Shown: in pieces, positions 24,363-35,755 of the stretch
How positions within the stretch are numbered: the stretch's first letter is position 1
How the letters are laid out: every line of letters starts with the position of its first letter
Origin: Xenopus tropicalis
Lineage: Eukaryota > Chordata > Amphibia > Anura > Pipidae
Length of the DNA stretch: 64,000 bases
Direction: 5' to 3'
Assembly: GCF_000004195.4 (NCBI RefSeq)
Contig: NC_030686.2
Span: 46,266,961 to 46,330,960 of the forward strand
The notes under the pieces: generated by a model
The model's input: the letters and a program-made list of their open reading frames with translations, nothing else
What the model was told of the DNA's origin: nothing
The model's database searches: none
Position numbers and translations under genes: made by a program

Positions 24363-25726
24363 TAGTGTACTGTCTAAGGGAAACACTATGGCACCCCCTA
24401 CCCATATGTATAAATACAAATATACAGTCTTTATAAGCTGTATATATCTGCCCTTAAAAAGAGCTGTTACTCCTTCCAAATAACCCTGTCTACATTAATT
24501 CAATTAGAAATCTCCTGGGATGAATGGAAAAAAGCTGTGAGCGATACACTGATGTCAAAACAAACAGATAAATAAGGGATAATTAGCGGAACCCTTAGTC
24601 ATACTCCCAAGAATGTCTCCATCTGCATCTCCCGTGTATGTATAAAGCCTCGCTGCCTGCAGCAACACCAGGAGAGGCCCGACGTCCGGTTCAGATGTCG
24701 AGTTACCCAGGCACTGCTGGACCTGACCATCTCTATGAAAACTGACAGGTGCCCCCCCCATAGAATTGCCTGTCCCCTTCAAATCAATCTTTTATAACTG
24801 GCAGCATCTAGTTATAGCCCGACCGCTTTGCTTGTTGCCTGCAGCAAATACTGTACAGTTTTATGAAATGGGATGTTCCACTTGAGAGCTGGCAGTTAGA
24901 TTTTACCTGTAGAGCTCAGTATCTGCCTTGGGCAGTTTGCAGTTGGTCTTTATTTTCTAATTTCTTGGGGGTTTTTGCATAACAATAAAGCTCTGCTGTC
25001 ATTTTATCTTGCATTTTCCAACCACTGAAATTAATCAACCCAACATAATCTGCCGGCGGAAAAGTATGATGGACGCTTGTGGGAATTAAGAGGGTGAGAA
25101 GGAGTCTAGAACCCCCATTGTGACATCATCTTAAATTAGCAACACTTGTTCTAATTACTTCTAGACAATTACCCCAAAGCGGGGGATAATCCAGGGAGAA
25201 CCAGTCGCTGTTCTGTAATATAAATCATAAACTGACCCTGTAATCAGTTCGTCTTTGAAAAATGTGAAGCCCCCGTCAATCTTGGGCCTCCACCGGGGAA
25301 GGTCCCAAAACAATAGATTCTCCTCTGTACTGATTTATAGCCGGGCAGGCTCCCTGTGATTGGCTCCAGCAATAGCTACAGGAATGCTGACCTGTTCTGC
25401 TCTTTCGCTTTGGAGATTGATTGGGTCACCAAGAGATTGTTCTGGTGTCAACGCGAGTCCCAACGAGGAGTCTTGGAAGCTGAGCCACCTACTGCTAATT
25501 CAATTAAGGATTGATTCATAATTATCATTGCTTAACAGAAAATAATTAGAAGGGGGGGGAAATGCCAGCTGGAACCTCGAGTTTTACTAACAAGCTGTCA
25601 GGGGGGTGATATTCTGATGAAATATCGGTAGCCAACTTGGGACTTAAGCCAAGAAATGTTGTTAGCATATTCAGTGAAGAGCAAGGCAAGACTTCCAAGA
25701 AGATTGTAAGATATCAAACCTGAGTA
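24363..25726. other. Gene-free DNA with a T2-like fragment and possible conserved islands
   Basis: A short T2-like fragment in reverse orientation lies at about 24930-25010 (GCAGTTTGCAGTTGGTCTTT). The remainder, especially 25020-25620, is unique with ATTA-rich motifs. No supported exon. Confidence 0.35.
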
Positions 25727-25734
25727 CTGGTCAC

Positions 25735-26260
25735 CGGGTCTGGACTGAGATTCAAAATTGGCCCTGGCATTTTAATTACACAGATCCCTCACAGGCCCAA
25801 TAAATAGTGACTGTCTATGGCACCTTACAGCAGCCCCTCTGGCATTTGCCTGAACCACAGATTGCCAGTCTGGGCCTGGGTCCTGGCATTCCAAATACCC
25901 AGAGGCCCAAACACCCCCTCCAGCCCAATAAATAGTGACTGTCTATGGCACCTTACAGCAGCCCCCTGGCATTTGCCTGAACCCACAGATTGCCAGTCTG
26001 GGCCTGGGTCCTGGTATTCCAAATACCCAGAGGCCCAAACAGCCCCCCCAGCCCAATAAATAGTGACTATGGCACCTTACAGCAGCCCCTCTGGCATTTG
26101 CCTGAACCCACAGATTGCCAGTCTGGGCCTGGGCCCTGGCATTCCAAGTACCCAGAGGCACAAACAGCCCCCCCAGCCCAATAAATAGTGACTGTCTATG
26201 GCATCTTACAGCAGCCCCTCTGGCATTTGTCAGAATGTTCAGATTGCCAGCTAGGGCCTG
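25735..26260 (+). mobile_element. hAT-like element carrying a ~124-bp tandem repeat, copy 2
   Basis: It begins CGGGTCTGGACTGAGATTC and ends GATTGCCAGCTAGGGCCTG. It is flanked by CTGGTCAC (25727-25734) and CTGGTCTC (26261-26268), a 7-of-8 target duplication of hAT length. The interior is about 3.5 tandem copies of the 124-bp unit. It is therefore a short DNA transposon with an internal minisatellite, without coding capacity. Confidence 0.75.
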
Positions 26261-26734
26261 CTGGTCTCTCTGTCGTTGGCTTCAGTCTAGTTTCATATGT
26301 ACAATACAACCTCCCTCCAACTTAGTCTTGGGTCCACTCTTAAAGCCTAGTCTGGGGCACTATAGCCTAGCACTGAGGCATCATTCAAAGTCAAGGACTT
26401 TGCAAATGACAAGGGCTGCATGTGTTCGGCCATTTTCCGGACCAGTGGCCCAATGGAAGCCCCAACCCAAGTCTCAACTTCAAACGTTGCAGCTCCCTCC
26501 AGGTATGGTGGGGATAGCCCATAATTGGACTACATTATATATACAATACAGTATCTCTGGTGAGAGTGAGTGTTAATGGATGTAAATGATAAAGCCCACT
26601 CTGTAAAAAACTCTGCCTTCCATTGGGCTTTATTGGTACCCCTAGGGCAACAACTTAGCTGCTAGTGCTTTACTCACCCCCCATCTCTCATGTGCTCTCA
26701 TGGGCTAAATACACACTCACTGAACTGGGTGCAG

Positions 26735-27113
26735 TAAGGTGGGCATGCACGGGCCGATTGTAGCTGGCCATATGGGTCCCTTCAACCGATCCGGCAGCTT
26801 ATCGGCCCGTGTAGGGGCACTACCGACGGGCCTGCCCAACCAACATCTGGTCTGAAATCGGGCAGATATAAATTGGGCAGGTTAAAAAATGTAGTTGGCT
26901 CGGGGACCGCATCGGCTTGTTGATTCGGTTCCCGAACCGACTTCGCCTATTACCGGCATTCTAATTTGATCGTTTGGCCCCAGGGCCAAACAACTGAATT
27001 AGCCTAAATCCAGCTGATATCGCCCACCTATAGATGGGGATATCGAGAGAAGATCTGCTCGCTTGGCGACCTCACCAAGCGAGCGGATCTTAACGTGTAT
27101 GGGGACCTTTACA
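26735..27113. mobile_element. MITE with imperfect inverted ends
   Basis: The left end GTAAGGTGGGCATGCACGGG and right end CGTGTATGGGGACCTTTAC are imperfect inverted repeats. The interior has short palindromes such as CAAGCGAG/CTCGCTTG near 27056-27083 and GGCCCCAGGGCCAAAC. A related remnant lies at about 22427. No coding capacity; superfamily not assigned. Confidence 0.6.
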
Positions 27114-27992
27114 GCAGAAGCTAGCACTTATTGCCAAGGGGATAAAGAGGGGGGAACCCTGGGTAATCTGATGGGCAGTTTTAGGGTAAGAACCCAAAGA
27201 GCAGTTTGGTGGCCCACAAGACTGTATGGGATACAGAGGTTCGGTGCATTAATATACGCCCCACAATTACATAAGGATTAACCCTTCTGTTGCTGTACCT
27301 GGGACCCTTGCTCTATACCTGATTATTCCCCTAGAATTAGACATTTCATGGCTATTACTGATGTTGGTGAAAAGCCTGAGACGCGTTTAGCGTTTTTTAT
27401 TGCTTCGCACAGGATTAAACCCCCGTCGCTTATAAAATAAAATACCTCCACCGGACAGGATTAACCTTCCATTGGTTTGTAATGAGATTCTTACCTTATA
27501 CACATTGTTGCCTCTTACTGAGCTGCTCTCATTGGGGGAATTAACTCCCTTTATGGCTTTTAATATCACCCTGGTCCTGGCAGGATTTTCCCCCTCATTG
27601 GCTTTTTTTTTACATCTTTGGGGGGGCGCAGAGGAATAGCTCACATTTTCTACACAGTCCCCCGGTGAGGAATAGATCAGATTGAGTAGCGTGCAACACA
27701 GAGAGGAATCAAAGGCTCATCAAAGCACAGACAAATTAGCTGATATAAATCTTTTTTTATTGAGTTAATAAAACAGAGAGGATCAGCAGAAGGAGAGATT
27801 GATAGCGCTCCCCCGGTGATTGCTAACAGAAGTTAGTAGACTAAAATTGCTGCAGTTATGGGAGATGAGGGGATGCAGCATCTCATTCTGTCTCCCTACA
27901 GATCACTGAACAAGCCGCATATTGTTCTGTACATAGTCCCCATGTATTGTCCCCTATGGGCACACAGAGACATATATACTATATATACAAAT
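27114..27992. other. Gene-free DNA
   Basis: No supported exon. The 27655-27850 stretch is unique and AT-rich and could be a conserved non-coding element. Confidence 0.3.
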
Positions 27993-28415
27993 ATAGGGGT
28001 GGTTCAACTTTCATATGTTATAGAATGGCCAGTTCCTAGCAACTTTCCAATAGGTTTTCATTTGTTATAGTTTGAATTATTAGTCTTTTTCTGCTAACTT
28101 TCAGCTTTCAAATAGGGGTCACTGACCCCAGTTACCCATAAATGATTGCTCTGTAAGGCTACAATTGTACTATTATTATTATTTTTTATTACTTATCTTT
28201 CAATTCAGGCCACTGAATAGAAACCACTGCTTGGTTGCTAGGGTAATGTGGCCCCTAGCAAACAGATAGCTGCTGACATTCCCAACTGGAAAGCTAGTAA
28301 ACAAAAAGCTAAATAATTCAAAAACCACAAGTAATGAAAAATGAAGACCAATTGCAAATTGTCTCAGAATAGCACTTTCTTCACCATACTAAAGGTCAAC
28401 AAACCCCTTTAACAG
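27993..28415 (+). mobile_element. T2-like TTAA MITE, near full length
   Basis: It opens AGGGGTGGTTCAACTTTCAT and closes AAAGGTCAACAAACCCCTTT, imperfect inverted ends. Internal landmarks are TATAGAATGGCCAGTTCC, GGGGTCACTGACCCC, GGTTGCTAGGGTAATGTGG and AAAAGCTAAATAATTC. The best forward-orientation copy in the window. Confidence 0.75.
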
Positions 28416-28439
28416 CTGAGGTTCTGGTTTTTCAGCCAG

Positions 28440-28755
28440 TGTCTGCATCCCCTTTATAATCAATCTATAACGTCTCTTTGAAAGGCATCATGGGAAAATG
28501 TGAATACAGTGGGCTGCTTTTCGCATCAGGGATGTACAGGTAGAGGGTCGGACTAGGCCCCGACCCTCGTGGGTCCCAGCGGCCCACTAGGGTCCATGTC
28601 CTGTCTGGATCCCCTTATAATCACTCTATAACATCTCTTTGAAAGGCATCATGGGAAAATGTGAATACAGTGGGCTGCTTTTCCCATCAGGGATGTACAG
28701 GTACAGGGTCGGACTGGGCTCCGACCCTAGTGGGCCCTGGTGGCCCAGACCGGAC
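28440..28755 (+). repeat. Local tandem duplication, offset 161 bp
   Basis: AAAGGCATCATGGGAAAATG occurs at 28481 and again at 28642, with matching sequence on both sides. The two copies differ by several substitutions, so the duplication is not very recent. Confidence 0.75.
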
Positions 28756-28891
28756 CCTTGCTGGCGCTCCCCTGGCCGACGTGTTAAACTTATGTGCGCT
28801 CAGGGGAGGACATCGGGTGGGGGACCCTGCGGGGGGAGGGTTAGGGGGTGTGGGGGACGCAGCCAGTGGGGGCACCTGCAGTCCGACCCTG
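28704..28891. mobile_element. 188-bp terminal-inverted-repeat element
   Basis: Perfect 13-bp inverted ends, CAGGGTCGGACTG and CAGTCCGACCCTG. The G/C-rich interior has no valid coding frame. The left end overlaps the local duplication at 28440-28755, so the first copy of that duplication (around 28543) carries only the beginning of the same element. Confidence 0.6.
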
Positions 28892-29703
28892 TGCAGGTGT
28901 ATCTGATACCTGCAGGTTAACGGGTCACAAACTGGGGTATATTCGGGGGGTATCTATCCCTTCACTGTAGTGATGTCATTTTGCCGTGAGTGCTCCCCCT
29001 TGGTGACCTCAGTGGCTGCCCCCCCCCCATAACATCACAACAAGAGTAATTGGGTCTGCGTGGAGCCCTCCAGGCTTATTTGTCCATAGCTTTCCGACCG
29101 TCTTACCCCCCAGTTGCTCAGTTCTGAGCCAGTACAACACCTGCTGGAAAGTGAGAAGGTGGAGCAGCTGAAACAGAGGGTTGGAAGTGTATTGGGATGC
29201 TGCACCTTACAGGATGTACAGCAGCCCTATGTAGGGATGAGGGAAGGTAATTGCTTGTGTTTAGTTCCCCAGTGAGGGTCCCTGCAGGCTTCTCAGCAGG
29301 GAGTTACAGGAGTCAGGACACGAGGCGCCTACTGGAACAGCTTGGCGAGGGATATGTCACAGCGCCTTTATCTCCTGCAGAGCCGCTAGGGAATATTTAC
29401 TGAGCAACCAGACAGCATCAGCCACTGCCGGATCTTTATCTAATGGAGATGGAGGAACACAAAGCCACAGAGCTGCCTATGGAAGCCTCCTATTAAAGGG
29501 CCGGTTGCGCCAACAATGGAAATGATTAATGCGACCGCAATTTACTCTCCTCGCCCTGTGCGAAGCTTTTCTCTGGGGTGGAATCAGGTTATTTATCAGC
29601 TTTACGGTGTCAGCCGTGCCGCCCCGTCTGGAAGCGCAGGCCCTACATATTCATCAGCCGCAAACATCACACTGTCTGCCAATGGGGCAGAATTAGGGGT
29701 CAG
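28892..29703. other. Gene-free DNA with a possible conserved non-coding island
   Basis: The stretch 29290-29640 is unique and not low-complexity, with GGAAATGATTAATGCG near 29518. No splice-supported exon. Regulatory function is inferred only from composition. Confidence 0.3.
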
Positions 29704-29930
29704 TTACTTAAAGGACAAGTCAACCCCAAAACTAATAAAAGAAAACATCATTCCAAGCAACTTTCCAATGAATTGTCAGTGCTTTAGTAGTTATGTGTAA
29801 ATGTAATTGCAATTGGAAGCAGCGTTGTCTGAACTCCTGGTTGTTACTTTTTAAACAATGTTGCAAAGGTCGGTCTCCCCCAGCGAGTCAGGTCTGAATG
29901 GAAAAGGGCAGACAAACATTGCTTTTAATA
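29704..29930 (+). mobile_element. Fragment of a short interspersed repeat
   Basis: It starts CTTAAAGGACAAGTCAACCC, the kind of end seen in frog TTAA MITEs, followed by TTCCAAGCAACTTTCCAATG and a region resembling a shared family. The right end was not found. Confidence 0.4.
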
Positions 29931-30650
29931 GCAATTATATATACAAATAACTCATCTTTAATATTGCCATAAGTGCGGTGGTGCTAATGGGTCCCCATAG
30001 ACCCCACTATATGAGCCCTAGGGCCAGTGATCAGGCATATTTGCCCCAGTATTTGGGAGGCCAGTACAGAGCAATAGATCATGGGCCACAGGCATTTCCT
30101 TGGCTCTGGGGCCCTTAGGTTCCTTTTAAGCAGAATAAGTTCTGGATCTGAATGTTCCGTGGGCCCAAAGCTCCGTTAGTGCTGTTTGTATTCAATGAGA
30201 GGCATAGAATGTTATAGATTAGATACATTAGGCCCAGCGTGGGGGGGATATACAGAGGGATGGGTCACTCCCAGCTTGCACCTCTCCTTCCCAGTGGGAG
30301 ATCTCCATAGGCTGCTGTCTTCCCTCTGTCTTCCCTGCTCTTATTCTCCCTATTTAATGGCACAAAGCTCTCTCCTGCCATAATAAATTTATTGCTTCTC
30401 TCTCTTATGCTTTGATCGTCCAGCATCAAAGTCTTATTACTGTGCTGTAGTTACTTATAGTCCATTTGCAGCTGCTTTTGTATTTTATTGTTTGTAAACA
30501 TCCTGTACAGAGAGATACCATAAAACTATGGCACATAGGGATTCCCCTGTACTAAGCACAATTCAGCAGGAACAGCCCCCTAAGTTTGCTCATAGCCTGT
30601 ACAGAGAGATACCATAAAACTATGGCACATAGGGATTCCCCAGTACTAAG
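29931..30650. other. Gene-free DNA with a 94-bp tandem duplication at its end
   Basis: CCTGTACAGAGAGATACCAT occurs at 30502 and 30596, giving a two-copy repeat with a 94-bp period that leads directly into the 130-bp array. No gene seen. Confidence 0.5.
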
Positions 30651-31998
30651 CACAAGGCTGCAGGCTGAGTTATACAGGGAACTCTGAGTATCACTCATGT
30701 ATTATAAGGGATAATGTACCCCCTACTGTAAATGATAAGGATATTAGCAGTCACTGAGGGGTTCTGTGCCCATATAAAGGCACAAGGCTGCAGGCTGAGT
30801 TATACAGGGAACTCTGAGTATCACTCATGTATTATAAGGGATAATGTACCCCCTACTGTAAATGATAAGGATATTAGCAGTCACTGAGGGGTTCTGTGCC
30901 CATATAAAGGCACAAGGCTGCAGGCTGAGTTATACAGGGAACTCTGAGTATCACTCATGTATTATAAGGGATAATGTACCCCCTACTGTAAATGATAAGG
31001 ATATTAGCAGTCACTGAGGGGTTCTGTGCCCATATAAAGGCACAAGGCTGCAGGCTGAGTTATTCAGGGAACTCTGAGTATCACTCATGTATTATAAGGG
31101 ATAACGTACCCCCTACTGTAAATGATAAGGATATTAGCAGTCACTGAGGGGTTCTGTGCCCCCCATATAAAGGCACAAGGCTGCAGGCTGAGTTATACAG
31201 GGAACTCTGAGTATCACTCATGTATTATAAGGGATAATGTACCCCCTACTGTAAATGATAAGGATATTAGCAGTCACTGAGGGGTTCTGTGCCCATATAA
31301 AGGCACAAGGCTGCAGGCTGAGTTATTCAGGGAACTCTGAGTATCACTCATGTATTAAAAGGGATAATGTACCCCCTACTGTAAATGATAAGGATATTAG
31401 CAGTCACTGAGGGGTTCTGTGCCCATATAAAGGCACAAGGCTGCAGGCTGAGTTATACAGGGAACTCTGAGTATCACTCATGTATTATAAGGGATAATGT
31501 ACCCCCTACTGTAAATGATAAGGATATTAGCAGTCACTGAGGGGTTCTGTGCCCATATAAAGGCACAAGGCTGCAGGCTGAGTTATACAGGGAACTCTGA
31601 GTATCACTCATGTATTATAAGGGATAATGTACCCCCTACTGTAAATGATAAGGATATTAGCAGTCACTGAGGGGTTCTGTGCCCATATAAAGGCACAAGG
31701 CTGCAGGCTGAGTTATACAGGGAACTCTGAGTATCACTCATGTATTATAAGGGATAATGTACCCCCTACTGTAAATGATAAGGATATTAGCAGTCACTGA
31801 GGGGTTCTGTGCCCATATAAAGGCACAAGGCTGCAGGCTGAGTTATACAGGGAACTCTGAGTATCACTCATGTATTATAAGGGATAATGTACCCCCTACT
31901 GTAAATGATAAGGATATTAGCAGTCACTGAGGGGTTCTGTGCCCATATAAAGGCACAAGGCTGCAGGCTGAGTTATACAGGGAACTCTGAGTATCACT
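30651..31998 (+). repeat. 130-bp tandem array, about 10.4 copies
   Basis: Units start CACAAGGCTGCAGGCTGAGT at 30651, 30781, 30911 and onward, with TATTATAAGGGATAATGTAC and GATATTAGCAGTCACTGAGG. Copies are almost identical, with only a few substitutions and one 3-4-bp C insertion near 31160, which suggests recent expansion. Confidence 0.95.
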
Positions 31999-32169
31999 CT
32001 GTACCCCATATTATTATATATATTTACATGCCTTCAAAGTTATTTCAAGGGCTCATAGCTGAATAAGTTATTGTGCAATTAAAGCCCCCAATTAGCTGCC
32101 CGTCCTGCCCCACGCTGGATCACACAGGAGCTCCACTGCATGCTGTCAAATGAATCCATAAATCTTATT

Positions 32170-32201
<32 letters not shown>

Positions 32202-33149
32202 ACAAACTGCTCTATATAGACATGCTAATAAAAGCCAGCCTGTCAGTGCCGCCTACACGAGTACATACAGTAAGTACTGACATAGCTATACGTATGATGG
32301 GTTCCTTACTGAGAGTGCCGCTAGAGTTAACTGTTGAAGAGCCGGAGGGAACATAATTCTGCCCCCAGGGGTACAGGGCAGGAGTGAATTTACCCCGGCA
32401 GGTAGCCACACGAAATGTCTCTATTACAAACCCCCCTCCCCATCGTCTGGGCCTCGCTAGAGAGGGTCACGGCTCTCACAGATGGGCCGGCGTGAGTGAC
32501 AGTCTATTTAATACTCGCTTTAGACAGGAAACAGATTTGCGAGACATATTTGTATAATGAGCCCCTCTGGCTGCCTGCCGGCCTGCTGATTGGCCCAGGA
32601 ATGGGGGCACAGTGCGATCAGGATATTCGTGGCTGGGAAACATTCACAAATGCCAATCATGATATCCCGCGTCTGCCCGGCCAATCAAAAAGCCCCAGTC
32701 AAGGGAAACTGACAGTCATTATGCACATAAATTTCCATCAACCTTGCCATGATAAGATGGGGAGTGCGTTCCGCTGCTCTCTCCTCTGGGCCGCAGATAT
32801 CCCAGGTCCTTGGGACTTGGAACCACGGGCAAAGTTTTAACGATTTACAGATACTTGATTATCCTAATTCTCCCCTACCCTTTAGGGTTTATTGTAATAA
32901 ATATATAGCAGAACTCAATTATTATTATTCCACAAATTTGCCCATAATCCCCAAGCCCTGCCCTCTCCCCACAAGCCACACCCACCCACACAATTACCAA
33001 AACTCAATTATTATTATTCCACAAACTTGCCCATAATCCCCAAGCCCCGCCCTCTCCCCACAAGCCACACCCACCCGCAAAATGACCAAACTGGACTTTT
33101 TTTAAAATTCAACTGTTAAATAAACAGTATTAACAACTGACGGCTGAGT
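31999..33149. other. Gene-free DNA: TA microsatellite, possible conserved island, and an 88-bp duplication
   Basis: A CT-then-AT microsatellite lies at about 32170-32202. The stretch 32480-32800 is unique, with TTATGCACATAAATTTCC near 32718, an octamer-like palindrome. CAATTATTATTATTCCACAA occurs at about 32917 and 33005, a two-copy repeat. No exon supported. Confidence 0.4.
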
Positions 33150-33500
33150 TAGTATGTTATAGAATGGCCTATTCTCAGCGTCTTTTCAATTGATCATCAT
33201 TTTTTATTTTGTATAGTTTTTGAATTATTATTATTTGCCTTCGTCTTCTGACTCTTTCCAGCTTTCAAATGGGGGTCACTGACCCCGGCAACTGAAACAT
33301 ATGGCTCTGTGAGGCTACAATTGTATTGTTTTTGTTCATTTTTATTACTAATCATTCTATTTAGGCCCTTTTTTATTCATAATTCTCCCTTTCACAACAC
33401 TGTCTGGTTGCTAGGTTAAATTGGACCCTAGCAACCAGACAGCTGCTGAAATTCCAAACTGGATAGATGCTGAACAAAAAGCTAAATACAGTACCCCCTT
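33150..33500 (+). mobile_element. T2-like TTAA MITE, partial
   Basis: Landmarks in order: TATAGAATGGCCTATTCTCA, CAAATGGGGGTCACTGACCC, GAGGCTACAATTGTATTG, CTGGTTGCTAGGTTAAATTG and AAAAAGCTAAATACAG. The terminal repeats are not clearly preserved. Confidence 0.7.
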
Positions 33501-34340
33501 TACCCCCCATATTGGGAACCATGGCTATTGGCATAATAATGCCCAGCAGTCTGGGCGGCATTTGCCTTTTTAAGCCTAACAAGCTATACATTGTAATCTT
33601 AATGAGTATGTACCTTTCTAACCATGTACAATAGAGTAAATGAGATTTTGGGGTATCACTGAAACCCCCTCAGAAGGTTGGTTTTAACCTGATATATTAG
33701 TCGGGCCTACAATTGGGAAAAAGACAACCTTGGGTGCATCCCTTAGAGATGGGTGACCATACAAACGGCTGGAAAGAATTGGGAACTTTTGGCTTCTCTG
33801 GTCTCAATGCAGTTCTCTATCCAGTACTGGAAATGCAATATATAAACCTGTGGGTGTTAGTATGTCATATATATATCTATATAATGTTATATATGAAATG
33901 AAACCTATTACTTTAGCTTTCTCTGTTGTGACTACTCACATGCAAATGCTACAGGTTTCTACGTCTGTGCCAAAGAGAGTTCTCTATCTCAAGAGCCCTT
34001 GGGTTGCTTGGAATAAGCCCTTAGAAGGTTCTTGAGGACATGGGTTTTCCTGTTAGTGACTCAAGTGTTCCTTATAATGCAGCCATATTGTCTTCAGCAT
34101 GAATGGCCCGGAATTATTTCCTACGTATTGGTACGATGGAGCATTCAGCACCAAAGCCAGGAATAATGGAAAGTCCTGCATCCATTGTATGAAGAAAAGT
34201 CTTGGTTACAAAAGCCACTGTACATTGTGATGCAGTAAGGGTGTAAGGGTGCGGGGTCCAGGGGAAGGGGACATTTAGGTTAAAATGTAAATGTGGGAAG
34301 AGATGAGAACAGTGCCAGGCCCACGGGTAACGGGAAATGT
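33501..34340. other. Gene-free DNA
   Basis: No supported exon; a TA-rich tract lies near 33868-33900. A minus-strand frame at 34114-34353 has no recognisable domain. Confidence 0.3.
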
Positions 34341-34969
34341 GTACCCAGGGCACAAATAAGCACTCACCCCAAATCCCCCCCTAACTGGCCTTCAGGCTGG
34401 GCCCCCTTAGCCCATAACAAGGTTACAGATATATAGAAACATTGGGGTAACAGTCACCCTGCTATAGTTCCAGGGGTACCCAGGGCACAAATAAGCACTC
34501 ACCCCAAATCCCCCCCTAACTGGCCTTCAGGCTGGGCCCCCTTAGCCCATAACAAGGTTACAGATATATAGAAACATTGGGGTAACAGTCACCCCGCTAT
34601 AGTTCCAGGGGTACCCAGGGCACAAATAAGCACTCACCCCAAATCCCCCCCTAACTGGCCTTCAGGCTGGGCCCCCTTAGCCCATAACAAGGTTACAGAT
34701 ATATAGAAACATTGGGGTAACAGTCACCCTGCTATAGTTCCAGGGGTACCCAGGGCACAAATAAGCACTCACCCCAAATCCCCCCCCTAACTGGCCTTCA
34801 GGCTGGGCCCCCTTAGCCCATAACAAGGTTACAGATATATAGAAACATTGGGGTAACAGTCACCCTGCTATAGTTCCAGGGGTACCCAGGGCACAAATAA
34901 TCACTCACCCCAAATCCCCCCCTAACTGGCCTTCAGGCTGGGCCCCCTTAGCCCATAACAAGGTTACAG
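34341..34969 (+). repeat. 135-bp satellite, about 4.7 copies, attached to a core element
   Basis: GTACCCAGGGCACAAATAAG recurs at 34341, 34476 and 34611. Other blocks are CCTAACTGGCCTTCAGGCTG and AGAAACATTGGGGTAACAGT. The same unit occurs at 46858-47566 (same strand) and 49147-49680 (opposite strand). Confidence 0.95.
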
Positions 34970-35274
34970 TACCAGACACACCATCCCTGCTAGTGAATAC
35001 ACATTATACAGTTAATGCTGTTCATCCAGACTATATCTATCCTACCCTTGGCCAGAATGGGGGTCTGGATTCAGCCCACAAGCAGGGAAGAGTACAGGGG
35101 AAGGGGCTGACTACAGATAAGCACTGCATCCATCTTGTCTGTGCTAAACTTTTGCTGGAAGTCAGTCGGGTTGGAAATCCCCGGATGAGAATCGGAATCT
35201 GCGAGCGGTATTTATATAACACAGCGCCATTAGTACGCCGCACGAGGAAATGATCTGTACGCCTGTTAGTAACA
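34970..35274 (+). mobile_element. ~305-bp core sequence, copy A
   Basis: It runs from TACCAGACACACCATCCCTG to GTACGCCTGTTAGTAACA and is an almost exact reverse complement of 48841-49146. It directly follows the 135-bp satellite, and the other copy has the same arrangement, so core and satellite probably form one mobile unit. It has no recognisable coding capacity, although a frame of about 80 codons crosses it. The superfamily is unknown. Confidence 0.7.
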
Positions 35275-35755
35275 TTATAATTATAATAATATAGAAACAT
35301 TGGGGTAACAGTGTAGCTCTGCCCCCTATGTTTGCACATCCCCAGCTGGAAACCCAATTAATTATTAGCCAATAAAGGATTAGCCAATAAAGGATTAGCC
35401 AATAAGCACACAGGGCCGGCACCCTGGCAGATAAGGGGAGTGCCAATGCTGTGGGGCACTAGTCTGGAGGTTCCGTGCCAGCCTGGCTCTCAGTTGCCTG
35501 TGGGTAACTTGGATTTGGCAGCACATTGAGATCTGCCCAAGAGCTCACGCTTTGTGGTTCTGCTCCAAGCCTCTCGCTCTGGCTGGGGCCCAGTGACTGG
35601 TATTACATTAGGAGCTTTTGGATCTGCACATTTACAGATATTCCCTTGCAGTATCAGTGTATGTCAGTTAACCCAATAGGCTCCATAAAAGTCTCTGCCC
35701 CCTCTGCTTCCTTCTTTTCTGCTCCATTCCCCCTGCAGTCTGACTGGTTTTCCCG
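35275..35755. other. Gene-free DNA with a 17-bp triplicate repeat
   Basis: A short satellite-derived piece (ATAGAAACATTGGGGTAACA) lies at 35292. Near 35368-35410 a 17-bp unit, TTAGCCAATAAAGGA, repeats three times. No gene seen. Confidence 0.5.

Noticed and set aside
26115..26576. 153-codon frame
   Set aside because: Begins inside the hAT-like minisatellite element and runs into unique sequence without a domain or splice signals.
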